DNA of 64,000 nucleotides, from contig CAKZFX010000010.1 in the NCBI GenBank assembly GCA_936908745.1, positions 248,001 through 312,000 of the forward strand. Direction: 5' to 3'. Shown piece by piece: positions 23,918-33,098 of the stretch. A model generated the notes under the pieces. The model was given only the letters and a program-made list of their open reading frames with translations. It did no database searches and was not told the DNA's origin. Origin of the DNA: an uncultured Chitinophagaceae bacterium. Lineage in GTDB: Bacteria > Bacteroidota > Bacteroidia > Chitinophagales > Chitinophagaceae. The number at the start of each line of letters is the position of its first letter. Position 1 is the first letter of the stretch. Made by a program: the position numbers and the translations under genes.

Positions 23918-24937
23918 TCAGTTGTCATCATCGTTTTGCTCTGCTGTCGGATCGAGTTCATACATATTATCAAAGGATAAAGAGCCACTTCGGCCTGTCA
24001 ATACAAACGCACGGTTGTTTAAAGTAAACGCTACGGCGCCAACCCTGCCCGTGCCTTCAAACGCCGTTTTCTGTGTCCATACATCTGCACCGGGATCGTA
24101 TTGCCAGGTAGTGCTTAAATAAGAAGAGTTTTCGCCGGTACTGATAAAGGCATAATTGCCGATGGTAAAACAAACACCGTTGCTGCGCTGAATGGTATAA
24201 TCATCATCATAATCCTCGCTGCTGACATTTGATATCTTTCTTTTCTCGGTCCATGTATCGGAAGACGAATCATACATCCACAGGTCATTGAGTGAAGAAC
24301 CATTGTTATTACCCGAACAGATATAGGCTTTATCATTTAATACAAACACCTGCGCCGCCGAACGTTTGCTGCCGCCGATACTTGCTTTCTGTGTCCAGCT
24401 ATTGCTGGAAGGATTGTATTCATATAGATCTTTCAGGTAATTGCCATCAAAACCGCAGGAGATAAAACCTTTGTTGTTGACAGAAAAGCCAACAGCATCA
24501 TAACGGGCAGAGCCGATAAAATCCGCTTTTTGTGTCCATGTATTAGCCGATGGATCATACTCGTAAAAATCATTGAGGCGGTTGCTGCCATCGTAGCCGG
24601 TGCCAACATAACCTTTTGTACCAATAGCAAAACCAATAGCCGAGTTGCGGGCCACTCCCGGCAGGTCGGCTTTCTGCGACCAATACTGACGAACGAGATT
24701 AAACTCCCACAAATCTTTGAAACGGTCACGGTCTGTGGTGCCGGTTGTTAAATAAACATTGTCACCAATGGTAAAGGTTACGGCTTCGCTCCTGGCGTTG
24801 CCATCAAAATCAGAGCTTCTTTTCCAGTTGCCGACCAGGTCATCCGAACTGTCTTCGGATGCATCACAACCTTGTGTGATAATTGCCGTTGAGAAAATCA
24901 ATGCGCCACCCAATAAATAAGAGTATGCTTTTTTCAT
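23918..24937 (-). CDS. Kelch-repeat beta-propeller lipoprotein
   Basis: 339 residues. A signal peptide ends in a lipobox (IITQGC, Cys at 24), followed by an acidic spacer (DASEDSSDD). Six Kelch-type blades then repeat about every 48 residues, each with paired glycines or aromatic residues and the end motif YDPxxNTWTQKA (for example FYEYDPSANTWTQKADF, LYEYNPSSNSWTQKASI, LWMYDSSSDTWTEKR). Such propellers usually bind proteins or glycans at the cell surface and have no enzyme motif here. The acidic tail (EQNDDDN) is notable. It is the first gene of the operon with DUF4907, kinase and regulator, and divergent from the DUF4270 operon. Confidence 0.9.
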   Translation of the reverse strand: MKKAYSYLLGGALIFSTAIITQGCDASEDSSDDLVGNWKRSSDFDGNARSEAVTFTIGDNVYLTTGTTDRDRFKDLWEFNLVRQYWSQKADLPGVARNSAIGFAIGTKGYVGTGYDGSNRLNDFYEYDPSANTWTQKADFIGSARYDAVGFSVNNKGFISCGFDGNYLKDLYEYNPSSNSWTQKASIGGSKRSAAQVFVLNDKAYICSGNNNGSSLNDLWMYDSSSDTWTEKRKISNVSSEDYDDDYTIQRSNGVCFTIGNYAFISTGENSSYLSTTWQYDPGADVWTQKTAFEGTGRVGAVAFTLNNRAFVLTGRSGSLSFDNMYELDPTAEQNDDDN

Positions 24938-25026
24938 GTACCTGTTTTTTAATAAATGATTTCGATAAAAGTAGCAGCCGGGGAGGCAAAGACTATCTTA
25001 AAATAGATAAACAGGTCACAAGAGCC

Positions 25027-25084
25027 GATGAATCCGCAGGTGAAATCTATAACCGCTTTTTAGCCTGTTTTCAGCGGATTCATC
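25027..25084. repeat. Perfect 11-bp inverted repeat in a divergent promoter gap
   Basis: The arms GATGAATCCGC (25027-25037) and GCGGATTCATC (25074-25084) are separated by 36 bases. They lie between the Kelch operon (starts 24937, minus) and the DUF4270 operon (starts 25200, plus). The words GATGAATCCGC and CGCAGAT also resemble the degenerate repeat families in other gaps, so this may be repeat debris rather than an operator. Confidence 0.5.
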
Positions 25085-25199
25085 TTCATTTTTTGATTGG
25101 TCGTTACGATTCAGGCATTCGCAGATTTAAAACGGCGATTAATATACTATAACACTTTAGCGGCTATGCAAGCGAATAAATTGCGCCAACAATTACTAA

Positions 25200-26537
25200 A
25201 TGATAAATATGCTGCTTAAAAAAATACATGCTTTTGTTGTATTGGTTCCGCTCTGCACGGTGTTATTAAGCGCCTGTTATAAAAAAGAGATTGAATTCGG
25301 TACAAACCCTGAAAACAACTATACAAAAGTTGTTTTTACAGACACGGTGGCGGTTTCGGTGTCAACGGTGAAAGCCGATTCTTTTCAAACCAGCAGCGCC
25401 ACTTCCTTACTATTGGGAAAATACAAAGACCCTTATCTCGGTATTATTACAGCTAAACCTTTTTTTCAGCTTTCCATACCAACTGAAACAATCGACATCC
25501 CGGCTACGGTACAGTTTGACTCGCTGTATTTTATTATCCGCACCAACGACTATTATTATGGTGATACCACGAAGACACAAACGATTTATGTAAACGAACT
25601 CAGCCAGGCGATCAGCTATTCTTATAATGACAAACTATATAATACAAGTTCGGTAGCGATAAAGCCAACACCGCTTGGTAGCCGGACACTCAGGATAAGA
25701 CCTGTGACCGATGATTCGATCATTGTACGACTGGATAATGCAAAAGGGCAGGAGTTGTTTTCAAAGATGCAGCAACTGTCCACTGATGTGACCAATGCGG
25801 AAAACTTTCTTAACTACTTCAAAGGCATTTGTCTTTCTGTGGGTGATAATGATACAACGATGGTTATCGGGTTGGCCACCAGCAGTATTGTGTGTATGCG
25901 GGTGGCGTATCACCTGACCACACCAGCCGTAGTAAAAAAGTATATCGACTTCCCAATGCTGACGAATACCTACACGTTTAATCAAATCCTTACAGACAGA
26001 ACGGGAACGCCGCTGGCAGGAAGCAGCAACATAGTCACAGAATATCATTCATCAATTACAAACAATGTTTCTTATATGCAGGAAGGTGCCGGGCTTTTTG
26101 CCAAGCTGACATTTCCTTCCCTGCGTGATTTGATTAAGAATGACAATATCGTTCGTTTGGTCAATGCAGATTTAATTATCAGGCCAGCCGCTTTAAGTTT
26201 TGATCGTTATAAATTATCCTTACCACCCCAGTTGCATCTTGCCACAACGGATGGTTCAAATATTATCGGCAGCCAGGTAATGACATCTGCCGCTGAAGTG
26301 ATCTATGCAAGCCCGGTGATTGATGACCTCTACGGTGAAAACAATTATTACAAATTCAACATCACGGCCTATATCAATGCCCTGCTGACGACACCCGGCA
26401 GCGAGGACGATGGTTTTTTCCTGCAACAAGGCTGGAGCCTGGGCGCCATGAAACTTGATCGGGCCATCATCAATAACAACACATGGGGCAATTACCGCAC
26501 ACAACTGGCATTAACGCTATTAGTCATAAATAAATAA
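25200..26537 (+). CDS. DUF4270-family lipoprotein
   Basis: 445 residues; a start at codon 4 (25209) is equally possible. The signal peptide ends in a lipobox (VLLSAC), followed by the DUF4270 opening pattern: YKKEIEFGTNPENNYTKVVFTDTVAVSVSTVKADSF in three pieces, then a TSSATSLLLGKYKDPYLGIITAKPFFQLS block, which is typical of this Bacteroidota-only family. The protein is beta-rich with no enzyme motif; its role is unknown, though members sit in the outer membrane or on the surface. It starts a three-gene unit with a FadL-like barrel (2-base gap) and a second barrel (5-base gap). Divergent from the Kelch/two-component operon. Confidence 0.85.
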   Translation: MINMLLKKIHAFVVLVPLCTVLLSACYKKEIEFGTNPENNYTKVVFTDTVAVSVSTVKADSFQTSSATSLLLGKYKDPYLGIITAKPFFQLSIPTETIDIPATVQFDSLYFIIRTNDYYYGDTTKTQTIYVNELSQAISYSYNDKLYNTSSVAIKPTPLGSRTLRIRPVTDDSIIVRLDNAKGQELFSKMQQLSTDVTNAENFLNYFKGICLSVGDNDTTMVIGLATSSIVCMRVAYHLTTPAVVKKYIDFPMLTNTYTFNQILTDRTGTPLAGSSNIVTEYHSSITNNVSYMQEGAGLFAKLTFPSLRDLIKNDNIVRLVNADLIIRPAALSFDRYKLSLPPQLHLATTDGSNIIGSQVMTSAAEVIYASPVIDDLYGENNYYKFNITAYINALLTTPGSEDDGFFLQQGWSLGAMKLDRAIINNNTWGNYRTQLALTLLVINK

Positions 26538-26539
26538 AC

Positions 26540-27799
26540 ATGCGCCAAACAACTGTTATCAAAATCATCATGCCCTGTTTTGCCGGCTTGCTGTCATTTA
26601 CCACATGGTCGCAAAATATGAACAGCCCTTATTCGGTCTATGGCATCGGCGATATTGATTATAAAAGCAATAATAAAACAAACGGCATGGGCGGCACCAA
26701 CCTGTCTTTGCAATCATCTTCGTTTATCTTAAATAATAATCCTGCATCCGTAGCTGGTTTGGAAAGAAGCTTTTTGGTGGTTTCACTATCCGGTGCGGCC
26801 AAATCATCGGTGTATAAAGGCGATGCGATCAATACCGGCAACAGTGCCAACCAGGACATGTGGATCAAAGGGCTTTCATTGGGAACAAAAATAAACAAGG
26901 TCTGGTCTGCCAATATTGGGATCAGCCAGTTCTCCAATGTCAACTATAAATTTACTGGGAGTAAAGCCACCGAAGGCTCGACTACTAAATACTCCACTTA
27001 TTATGAAGGAGACGGCGGTCTGAATGAATATTACTTTGTCAACGCTTTTTCATTGGGCAAACATTTATCGCTTGGCGTGCGGTCCTCTTTTTTGATCGGC
27101 AGTATCAACCAATCGGAAACGATTTATGATTCGGTATTAGAAACCTCTATCGTGACCAAACAACAGGATTACCTGAACAATTTTCGTTTCCAGGCAGGCG
27201 GTATTTACACGGCGGCCATTGGAAAAAAATGGGATTTTTCGCTGGGTGCTAAATATATTCCGGCCACAAGGTTAGCCGCCAACCGTTCCATCACTGTTTC
27301 GCAGGATGGAGTGGCGGTGGTCGAAGACCAGTTTGTCAAAAGCGATCGTTTCTGGTTGCCAAAGACCTATGCGGCCGGTATTTCATTGGTGCATAAAAAG
27401 AAAACAACTTTTTCTGCCGATTATACTTACGAGGACTGGTCATCCTACAAAACAAGCGGCAATGGCTGGAAGCTGATCAATAGCCAACGGCTATCCGCCG
27501 GTGTTGAATTTTCCAAACAGGTCAGTTACTGGAACCAGCCCGTGCAAAAGAAATTTTACCAGCTCGGCGCCTTTGTCAGCAATTCTTATTTACAATTAAA
27601 AGGTACTCCGATCAAAGAAGTGGGTTTTACCAGCGGCATGGGTGGCCGCCTTGGCAACAGTCTTTTGTATTCGCTGTCTGCAGAATACGGGATAAGAGGA
27701 ACAACCCGGTCATCATTGATACAGGAAAAATATTTTGAACTCAGCTTCACGCTTTCGTACAGGGATTTCCTGTTCAGCAAAGGGCGACGATATAACTAA
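26540..27799 (+). CDS. FadL/OmpP1-like outer-membrane protein
   Basis: 419 residues with a signal peptide ending in TWSQ. The mature N-terminus (NSPYSVYGIGDIDYKSNN, NGMGGTNLSLQSSSFILNNNPASVAGL) has the AxGGxxxA...NPA pattern of the outer-membrane transport (FadL/OmpP1/TodX) group. The rest consists of about 14 alternating strands (SLGTKINKVWSANIGISQF, LGKHLSLGVRSSFLIGS, KWDFSLGAKYIPATRLAANR, VHKKKTTFSADYTYEDW, LSAEYGIRGTTRS) ending in KYFELSFTLSYRDFLF. FadL proteins let hydrophobic molecules through the outer membrane. In Bacteroidota many such proteins have unknown cargo. Middle gene of the DUF4270 unit. Confidence 0.78.
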   Translation: MRQTTVIKIIMPCFAGLLSFTTWSQNMNSPYSVYGIGDIDYKSNNKTNGMGGTNLSLQSSSFILNNNPASVAGLERSFLVVSLSGAAKSSVYKGDAINTGNSANQDMWIKGLSLGTKINKVWSANIGISQFSNVNYKFTGSKATEGSTTKYSTYYEGDGGLNEYYFVNAFSLGKHLSLGVRSSFLIGSINQSETIYDSVLETSIVTKQQDYLNNFRFQAGGIYTAAIGKKWDFSLGAKYIPATRLAANRSITVSQDGVAVVEDQFVKSDRFWLPKTYAAGISLVHKKKTTFSADYTYEDWSSYKTSGNGWKLINSQRLSAGVEFSKQVSYWNQPVQKKFYQLGAFVSNSYLQLKGTPIKEVGFTSGMGGRLGNSLLYSLSAEYGIRGTTRSSLIQEKYFELSFTLSYRDFLFSKGRRYN

Positions 27800-27804
27800 A
27801 CAGC

Positions 27805-28569
27805 ATGAATAAAACATTACTCTTGGTAGCCACGGTTTGTTTCTGTCAAACAGTTGTCTTTGCACAGCAAACCGAAAAACAACATATAATTACTGTTGGT
27901 GCAGGCAACTATCAGTTACAAGATCAAACCGTTTCGGCAAAAACGATCAACAGCCTGTCCCGTTCATTGAATTATGAATTTCAAAAAGCCACAACCGGCA
28001 AAATTTTCTCCCTGGGAGTTGGCTGGCAGGGAGCAAACAATAACGATAAGGACGTGACCATTTCAATGAATAATTTGTCCGCAAGGTTGTCCAATGGTTT
28101 TTTATTGAACCGGAAGATCGTCAACAGCCGCTTCTCGGCCTGTATGGGTTATTCCATTGATATCAATGCTTCTTTCAACCGGGTAAAAGAGTCAACAGCC
28201 GCTCAAACAAGCTGGACAACTGTAAACGCATTGAACTTTTATCAATCGTATCAATATAAATGGAAGCGCCATACGCTGGCCTTGCATATTGATATTCCCG
28301 TGGCGGCGTTAATTTCAAGACCGGAAACAGCGGCAGCGTTACCATCAGATATGAATGGCTTGTTGTATGCAAGCTACAGCAACCTCTCATTCGCCAGTTT
28401 AGATAAGAACCATTCGGTTGCTGTTTCACTGGATTATAAAAAGGAAATCAGTAGTAAATGTTCTTTTACAGCGAATTTTTTTTATAAACGTACAGACCTT
28501 CAAACAACAATGCCCGCCCTGCAACAAACAATTGGTTGCAAAGCAGGCATCGCTTTATTTATCAAATGA
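27805..28569 (+). CDS. Hypothetical outer-membrane protein
   Basis: 254 residues with a signal peptide of about 20 residues (LVATVCFCQTVVFAQ). The mature protein alternates short polar and hydrophobic strands (HIITVGAGNYQLQ, KIFSLGVGWQGANN, SRFSACMGYSIDINAS, HTLALHIDIPVAALIS, HSVAVSLDYKKEISSKCSFTANFFYKR), as in a small beta-barrel. It ends CKAGIALFIK. Two cysteines late in the chain (SSKCSF, IGCKAG) may pair. No named family is recognised. It is the last gene of the DUF4270 unit. Only two bases separate its stop from the stop of the convergent GAF-protein gene, so any terminator must lie inside coding sequence. Confidence 0.65.
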   Translation: MNKTLLLVATVCFCQTVVFAQQTEKQHIITVGAGNYQLQDQTVSAKTINSLSRSLNYEFQKATTGKIFSLGVGWQGANNNDKDVTISMNNLSARLSNGFLLNRKIVNSRFSACMGYSIDINASFNRVKESTAAQTSWTTVNALNFYQSYQYKWKRHTLALHIDIPVAALISRPETAAALPSDMNGLLYASYSNLSFASLDKNHSVAVSLDYKKEISSKCSFTANFFYKRTDLQTTMPALQQTIGCKAGIALFIK

Positions 28570-28571
28570 TC

Positions 28572-30980
28572 TTACTTACCGAGCAATTGTTGCGAAGTGG
28601 TTCCCGAAAGCTCCACTTTAGCAGCAGGCGGGTTGGTATCAAAATTTACATCCACACGCAAGGCTTTCAGGCCCACCACACCTTGTAACTCTTCAAGGTC
28701 GTATTGTTCAACACCGGGTTTGATCAGCTTCTGGTTTTGCAGAAACTCGATATATTCCATGTATTCCGCCGCATCCCTGGCCTGTGAATACACAATGGCG
28801 ATCTTGCCGGGCTGTGTCAGCCGTTCGTTGGTGTCTTTGATACGTACTTTGTCAATACGTTTCTTGATGATCTCGTAACGGATATTATAGGCGCCATCCA
28901 CATCAAACTTTCTTTCTTCCGTACGGAAGCTGATTGACAACGGAACACTGTGCGCCAGTATCAACTGTGTCGTGCGCAAAGGATGCGTCAGCTCCGCTTC
29001 CAGTTTGTTGGCGGTTCTTGCCGCTTTTGCCAATACGGTCAGCTGCCACATTTTCATATTGCGCAGGTACAGTTCATCAAACTTTTTACGGGGCGTGATG
29101 GACTGGCCCATGTAAATATTAAACTCAAGACCATCGGTTACATAGCGTTCAAAATAATGCGGGTACACTTTCTGCGCCGCTACCTGTTCTTTGTCCACCA
29201 GTTTGGCCAGCGTTTCATTGATCTTTGAAATGCTGTCTTCGTATTCTTTGCGGTGATGGTAGATCATACCAAGCTGCGGATCAAGTTTGGAAAAATAATG
29301 ATCAATCTCACTGCGCAAGGCTGGTTGTGTATCCAACAGGTGACTGAATACCGAAGCAACCTGTGTTTGCAAAAATTCATGGATCATGATCTCTTCATCC
29401 GATAATAAAACATCCGATGCAGAGACAATATATTTATCCAGTTTGAACTCTATTTCCTGCAATAAAGGGAACGGCATTTCCTGGTGCGCTTTCTGCACCA
29501 CTTTGCGGGCCAGTTCCAGTTGCTCTACTAAATCCAGTTGTATGGAATGTGAACGTTCGGTAGATGAATTGCGGATATCAATAGCACCGTAAATAGGATA
29601 CACATCATTAAACGCAATGCGTTCAATAGCCGCTTCGCTATTCGTTTGCTTGTTGACAATATAATTCAATGCTGTTTCTGTAAACTTCCACTCCACCGCA
29701 GGCTGCACCGCCGTAAACTTCTCTTTGATCACCCTGTCAATCTTATTATTCAGGTTCTCTGTTCCTTTTTCCAATGCCAATGCAAACAAAGGAATGGCAG
29801 GCTCCAGGCTTGTAATATGCTGTGGTTGCAGGCTGTTGGGCGTTTCAGAAACGATTTCCAGCATACCGAGCAATTCATTGTCCTGTTTGATAGGGCAAAT
29901 GATCACACTGCGGCCGCCCTGCATATAATAATACTCAAGATATTCATCATTGGCCAGCACTTCTTCTGTCAGCTCTGCAAACAAAACAGGCTGGTCATTT
30001 TCTTTAAACAACATTTTGCAGCACTCGCTTACCTCATCCCGTTCCGAATTGGTCTGAAACTGTTTGAAGAGAAGGCTCTTGCTGTTATGCATGTCAGAAT
30101 AGATATAGTGGCCGTTCACCTTCATAAAAGGCGTAAGCCCTACTTTAATATCTTTTACACCGACAAGGCTTTGAATATGTTTCTCCACCTGCGAATAGGT
30201 ACTGTGACCATGTTTGGTATTGATATCTATCAAACCATTTTTCAGGAGGTTGATAACTTCCTGTTCCGTCACATCATTTACACGCACCACGGAAATGCCT
30301 TCGAACTTAAATTTATCCAATGGCACTTGCTCCATCAGTTCTTCTAATGATAAAATCCGGTTGGTACGGGGACAGATCATACTCGAAGGCAGCTCAGGCA
30401 TTTCGCCTACCGGCTGCACATCAATAAAACGGGCGTCAATGCGCAATTCCATGTAGCGGGTCAGGCCGCTGACAGGATGCACAAAGGGATGCACCGATCT
30501 TGCGTTTTCCGGCACTTTATAACCGAGGTATTTTTTCAGTATCAATCCATAAGCAAACTGGAGTTTCTCCTGGCTTAAGGAAGCGCCGATCTTATCTTCC
30601 GGCACATCTATCTCGCAACTGTCCGGTTTCAGCAATAATGTTTTAAAAGAAGGAGAGGTGAAAACCGTTTTGAATTTAAACGGAACCGATACTGCGTATA
30701 ACTGGTTGGCCGTTGTAGGCGGAAAAACAGCCGACAACAATTCTTCCACCAGTTCAGAATGTTTTTGGGTAAGCGAAATATCTGTGATCGTCCCGTGCAG
30801 TTCAGGCGTGGCTTCAAACTCGTCCAGCACATTGCCATACAGCTTTTTCATGCCGGGGTTGCCCTCGTCAATATTCTTTTTTAATGCCTTTACAAGCGGC
30901 ATAAAGGACAGCTCTGTTTGCAATCCCAACTCATTTTTTTGTAAATCAACATTTTCCATAATCTTATCCTTTTTCTTCAA
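28572..30980 (-). CDS. Large GAF-domain cytoplasmic protein
   Basis: 802 residues (or 795 from the ATG at 30959). No signal or membrane segment. The N-terminal 280 residues (FMPLVKALKKNIDEGNPGMKKLYGNVLDEF) are helical. A GAF-like ligand-binding domain lies near residues 290-460 (VKVNGHYIYSDMHNSKSLLFKQFQ, PVLFAELTEEVL, SVIICPIKQDNELLGMLEIVSETPNSL). Helical dimer-like segments follow, and the C-terminal 180 residues (LYLRNMKMWQLTVLAKAARTANKLE, FDVDGAYNIRYEIIKKRIDK) form another unnamed domain. There is no kinase, cyclase or phosphatase signature, so it looks like a sensor or scaffold. Bacteroidota genomes carry this architecture as a 'GAF domain protein' with no known role. Confidence 0.7.
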   Translation of the reverse strand: MKKKDKIMENVDLQKNELGLQTELSFMPLVKALKKNIDEGNPGMKKLYGNVLDEFEATPELHGTITDISLTQKHSELVEELLSAVFPPTTANQLYAVSVPFKFKTVFTSPSFKTLLLKPDSCEIDVPEDKIGASLSQEKLQFAYGLILKKYLGYKVPENARSVHPFVHPVSGLTRYMELRIDARFIDVQPVGEMPELPSSMICPRTNRILSLEELMEQVPLDKFKFEGISVVRVNDVTEQEVINLLKNGLIDINTKHGHSTYSQVEKHIQSLVGVKDIKVGLTPFMKVNGHYIYSDMHNSKSLLFKQFQTNSERDEVSECCKMLFKENDQPVLFAELTEEVLANDEYLEYYYMQGGRSVIICPIKQDNELLGMLEIVSETPNSLQPQHITSLEPAIPLFALALEKGTENLNNKIDRVIKEKFTAVQPAVEWKFTETALNYIVNKQTNSEAAIERIAFNDVYPIYGAIDIRNSSTERSHSIQLDLVEQLELARKVVQKAHQEMPFPLLQEIEFKLDKYIVSASDVLLSDEEIMIHEFLQTQVASVFSHLLDTQPALRSEIDHYFSKLDPQLGMIYHHRKEYEDSISKINETLAKLVDKEQVAAQKVYPHYFERYVTDGLEFNIYMGQSITPRKKFDELYLRNMKMWQLTVLAKAARTANKLEAELTHPLRTTQLILAHSVPLSISFRTEERKFDVDGAYNIRYEIIKKRIDKVRIKDTNERLTQPGKIAIVYSQARDAAEYMEYIEFLQNQKLIKPGVEQYDLEELQGVVGLKALRVDVNFDTNPPAAKVELSGTTSQQLLGK

Positions 30981-31168
30981 TGCCTCACCTGCTGTTTCAA
31001 AGGATACGTGGATATAACATAAAAGATACGCAAAGCTAATAAATAACGATTAGCCTGTCCACTACAAAGCGGTGGGGCTTCCATCTCCGGCGGTGAATGG
31101 GGGTAAATAGCGGCTGAACGGGTGCGTTATAAATAAACAACCACCAGGAAGAAAGGTTGATCAGAAGC

Positions 31169-32089
31169 CTATCTTCTTAAGCGGCCAAGGTTGACGCCCA
31201 GCTTTAACTGGACCGTAAAATAAGCGTCATTATCGGCCGGATCGCCCCGCTGGCTGCCCGGTTTTGTTTTATGCGCCGGGTTCAGTTCGCCTTGCCTGTC
31301 AGCCAGTTGCATGGCAATGGCTGCCTGGTTGGCGGGCAAATAATTGGCAAACAGCGCCGGGTTTGTATACGTGGTACTTACGTCGTCCAAATAATCGGTC
31401 ATAAGGATGCGGTGCACAACTTCCAGCCGGGCATTGAGCCATGAGTTCACTTCATAGCGAACACCAACGCCTACCGGGAAGTTGATTTGGGTGAGACTAT
31501 AAGGTGTCCGGTCACGGTGTTCACGAAAACCTTGTCCTTCTGTACGCAACGGTTGCAGGGCATAGCGCCGGCCGTTGAGTTCGGCGGTGGGATCAAATAT
31601 AAATACACCGATGCCACCGAGGGCATAAGGAGAAAACCGTGGCGATTCATCCTGGTCATATTGCCGGAAAAACAACGGGTGTACTTCCAATGCTAACTGG
31701 AAGTCGGATATTTTACTTTTAAAACTAAGGTTCCGGTCGTAGCGGCCTTTTGTGGAAGGAGCCACTTTTCGTAGCTGTGTATCTGCGGCCTCTACCGAGC
31801 CAAATGTAGCTTCCAGTCGCAGGGCCAGGGCATACCTGTACGTTGCTGTGACATATAGGCCATAGCTAAGGTTGGCATTTTTCCAGTTGAGGTCTTTGAT
31901 AAAATTTTTACCGATCCCTTTTTTACCACCGATATCGGTCAGCGAATTCATAACACCGACGCTGGCACCTGCTTCAAAAGAAACATCGGCGTCATAATAC
32001 CGGCCATTATAATAATAATACTGTGCGTTGGCAGAGGGGGAATAAAAGATAGCAATGCATAGAAGGGCTACCACACAAAAATGTCTCAT
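31169..32089 (-). CDS. Outer-membrane beta-barrel protein
   Basis: 306 residues. The signal peptide ends SANAQ, followed by a Tyr-rich start (YYYYNGRYYDADVSFEAGASVGVMNSLTD in pieces). Barrel strands recur: LSYGLYVTATYRYALALRLEATFGS, FQLALEVHPLFF, FSPYALGGIGVFIFD, INFPVGVGVRYEVNSWLNARLEVVHRILMTDYLDDVS and FTVQLKLGVNLGRLRR at the end. The DYLDDVSTTY block, with a complete sequence of Asp residues after a strand, is seen in the DUF6089/PorT-like barrels of Bacteroidota. Single gene with its own upstream gap. It could be an assembly or gliding/secretion accessory protein, but nothing nearby supports that. Confidence 0.72.
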   Translation of the reverse strand: MRHFCVVALLCIAIFYSPSANAQYYYYNGRYYDADVSFEAGASVGVMNSLTDIGGKKGIGKNFIKDLNWKNANLSYGLYVTATYRYALALRLEATFGSVEAADTQLRKVAPSTKGRYDRNLSFKSKISDFQLALEVHPLFFRQYDQDESPRFSPYALGGIGVFIFDPTAELNGRRYALQPLRTEGQGFREHRDRTPYSLTQINFPVGVGVRYEVNSWLNARLEVVHRILMTDYLDDVSTTYTNPALFANYLPANQAAIAMQLADRQGELNPAHKTKPGSQRGDPADNDAYFTVQLKLGVNLGRLRR

Positions 32090-32308
32090 AAATATCCTGT
32101 TAGTTTTTAAGGGTCTCTCGAGGACGACGGATCCGGAAAATTTGAGGGGATATTGAGAAATACGGTAGTTCTATAAATATACGAAAAATTCAGGAATTTC
32201 GGAAATGAGCTGTAAAGTGCTTGTAATCTTATAGTTGTAAAGAAATTTGCCTGTCAACCGGTATGTCTGCGGGAGGTATTTTCTGCGTTGATCTGCGGGA
32301 GATATCCC
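32090..32308. other. Gap with degenerate CTGCGGGAGA words
   Basis: 219 bases upstream of the barrel gene (minus strand). Near 32265-32305 the words TCTGCGGGAGGTATTTTCTG and GATCTGCGGGAGATATC repeat in tandem. They belong to the family also seen at 44.69 and 53.23 kb. No gene or clear terminator is seen. Confidence 0.45.
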
Positions 32309-32950
32309 TTATAACTGCGACTGAAAATAACGGCAGGCCTGTTGCAAACCGCATTCGCGGCATTTGGGGTTGCGGGCCAGGCAGGTATAGCGTCCGTGCA
32401 GGATCAGCCAATGATGGGCTTTATGAATAAGTTCTTTAGGGAAATTTTTGACCAGCTCTTTTTCTACTGCCAATGGAGTGGATGCGGTGGCGGGCACCAG
32501 GCCAATTCTTTTGCTGACACGAAACACATGTGTATCAACAGCCATATTGGGTTGGTTGTCGATGACAGATGTGATCACATTCGCTGTCTTTCTTCCAACA
32601 CCCGGCAGTTGTATCAATTCTTCAACGGTCATCGGTACTTCGCTGTTAAACTCGTTTACCAGCTTTTGCGCCATGCCGATCAGGTGCTTTGTTTTATTGT
32701 TGGGATAAGAAATGCTTTTGATAAAAGGAAAGAGTTCATCAAAATGGGTTTCACTCATGCTTTGCACATCCGGGTATTTTTCAAAAATAGCCGGTGTGGT
32801 CAGGTTCACTCTTTTGTCCGTGCATTGTGCGGATAAGATCACCGCTACCAGCAATTGATAAGGATTATCATAGATCAGTTCTGTCTCTGCTTCGGGTGAG
32901 TGGACAGTGAAATAGTCAATGACAAACTGGTAGCGCTCCTTTTTGGTCAT
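32309..32950 (-). CDS. nth: Endonuclease III
   Basis: 213 residues, the usual length. This base-excision repair glycosylase/AP-lyase removes oxidised pyrimidines. The helix-hairpin-helix LPGVGRKTANVI carries the catalytic Lys, and the Asp of MAVDTHVFR completes the active site. The iron-sulphur cluster loop C-x6-C-x2-C-x5-C is intact (CLARNPKCRECGLQQAC, residues about 189-205). VILSAQCTDKRVN is the conserved N-terminal block. All catalytic positions look functional. It is followed on the same strand by no close gene. Confidence 0.97.
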   Translation of the reverse strand: MTKKERYQFVIDYFTVHSPEAETELIYDNPYQLLVAVILSAQCTDKRVNLTTPAIFEKYPDVQSMSETHFDELFPFIKSISYPNNKTKHLIGMAQKLVNEFNSEVPMTVEELIQLPGVGRKTANVITSVIDNQPNMAVDTHVFRVSKRIGLVPATASTPLAVEKELVKNFPKELIHKAHHWLILHGRYTCLARNPKCRECGLQQACRYFQSQL

Positions 32951-33016
32951 GCTGCAAGATAGGAAGGTTAAGCCTCTCCCTTTCTGATTTTACATTATTA
33001 GTGAAGATGCTTGTTC

Positions 33017-33041
33017 CCTCTCTCCCCGGTAGGGAGAGGGT
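33017..33041. repeat. CCCTCTC / GAGAGGG inverted repeat
   Basis: The sequence CCCTCTCTCCCCGGTAGGGAGAGGG forms a stem (GGGAGAGGG with CCCTCTC, CCGG-centred loop). Words of this kind are scattered in many bacterial genomes. It lies in the gap between nth and the small gene ending at 33099. (Twenty bases or fewer would describe each arm: CCCTCTC and GGGAGAGGG.). Confidence 0.5.
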
Positions 33042-33048
33042 TAAAAAA

Positions 33049-33075
33049 AAGCCCCGTCTCACAGAGACAGGGCTT
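33049..33075 (-). terminator. Terminator after the small hypothetical gene
   Basis: The stem AAGCCCCGTCTC / GAGACAGGGCTT has one wobble and an ACA loop. On the minus strand it is followed by a run of Ts. It ends the transcript from the gene at 33099-33347 and perhaps the enolase/FtsB-like genes before it. Confidence 0.8.
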
Positions 33076-33098
33076 CAATTTTTTTGTTGGGTTACAGA

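Noticed and set aside
33017..33075. A second attenuator-like hairpin beside the terminator
   Set aside because: The CCCTCTC/GAGAGGG symmetry has no T-run and belongs to a common interspersed word.
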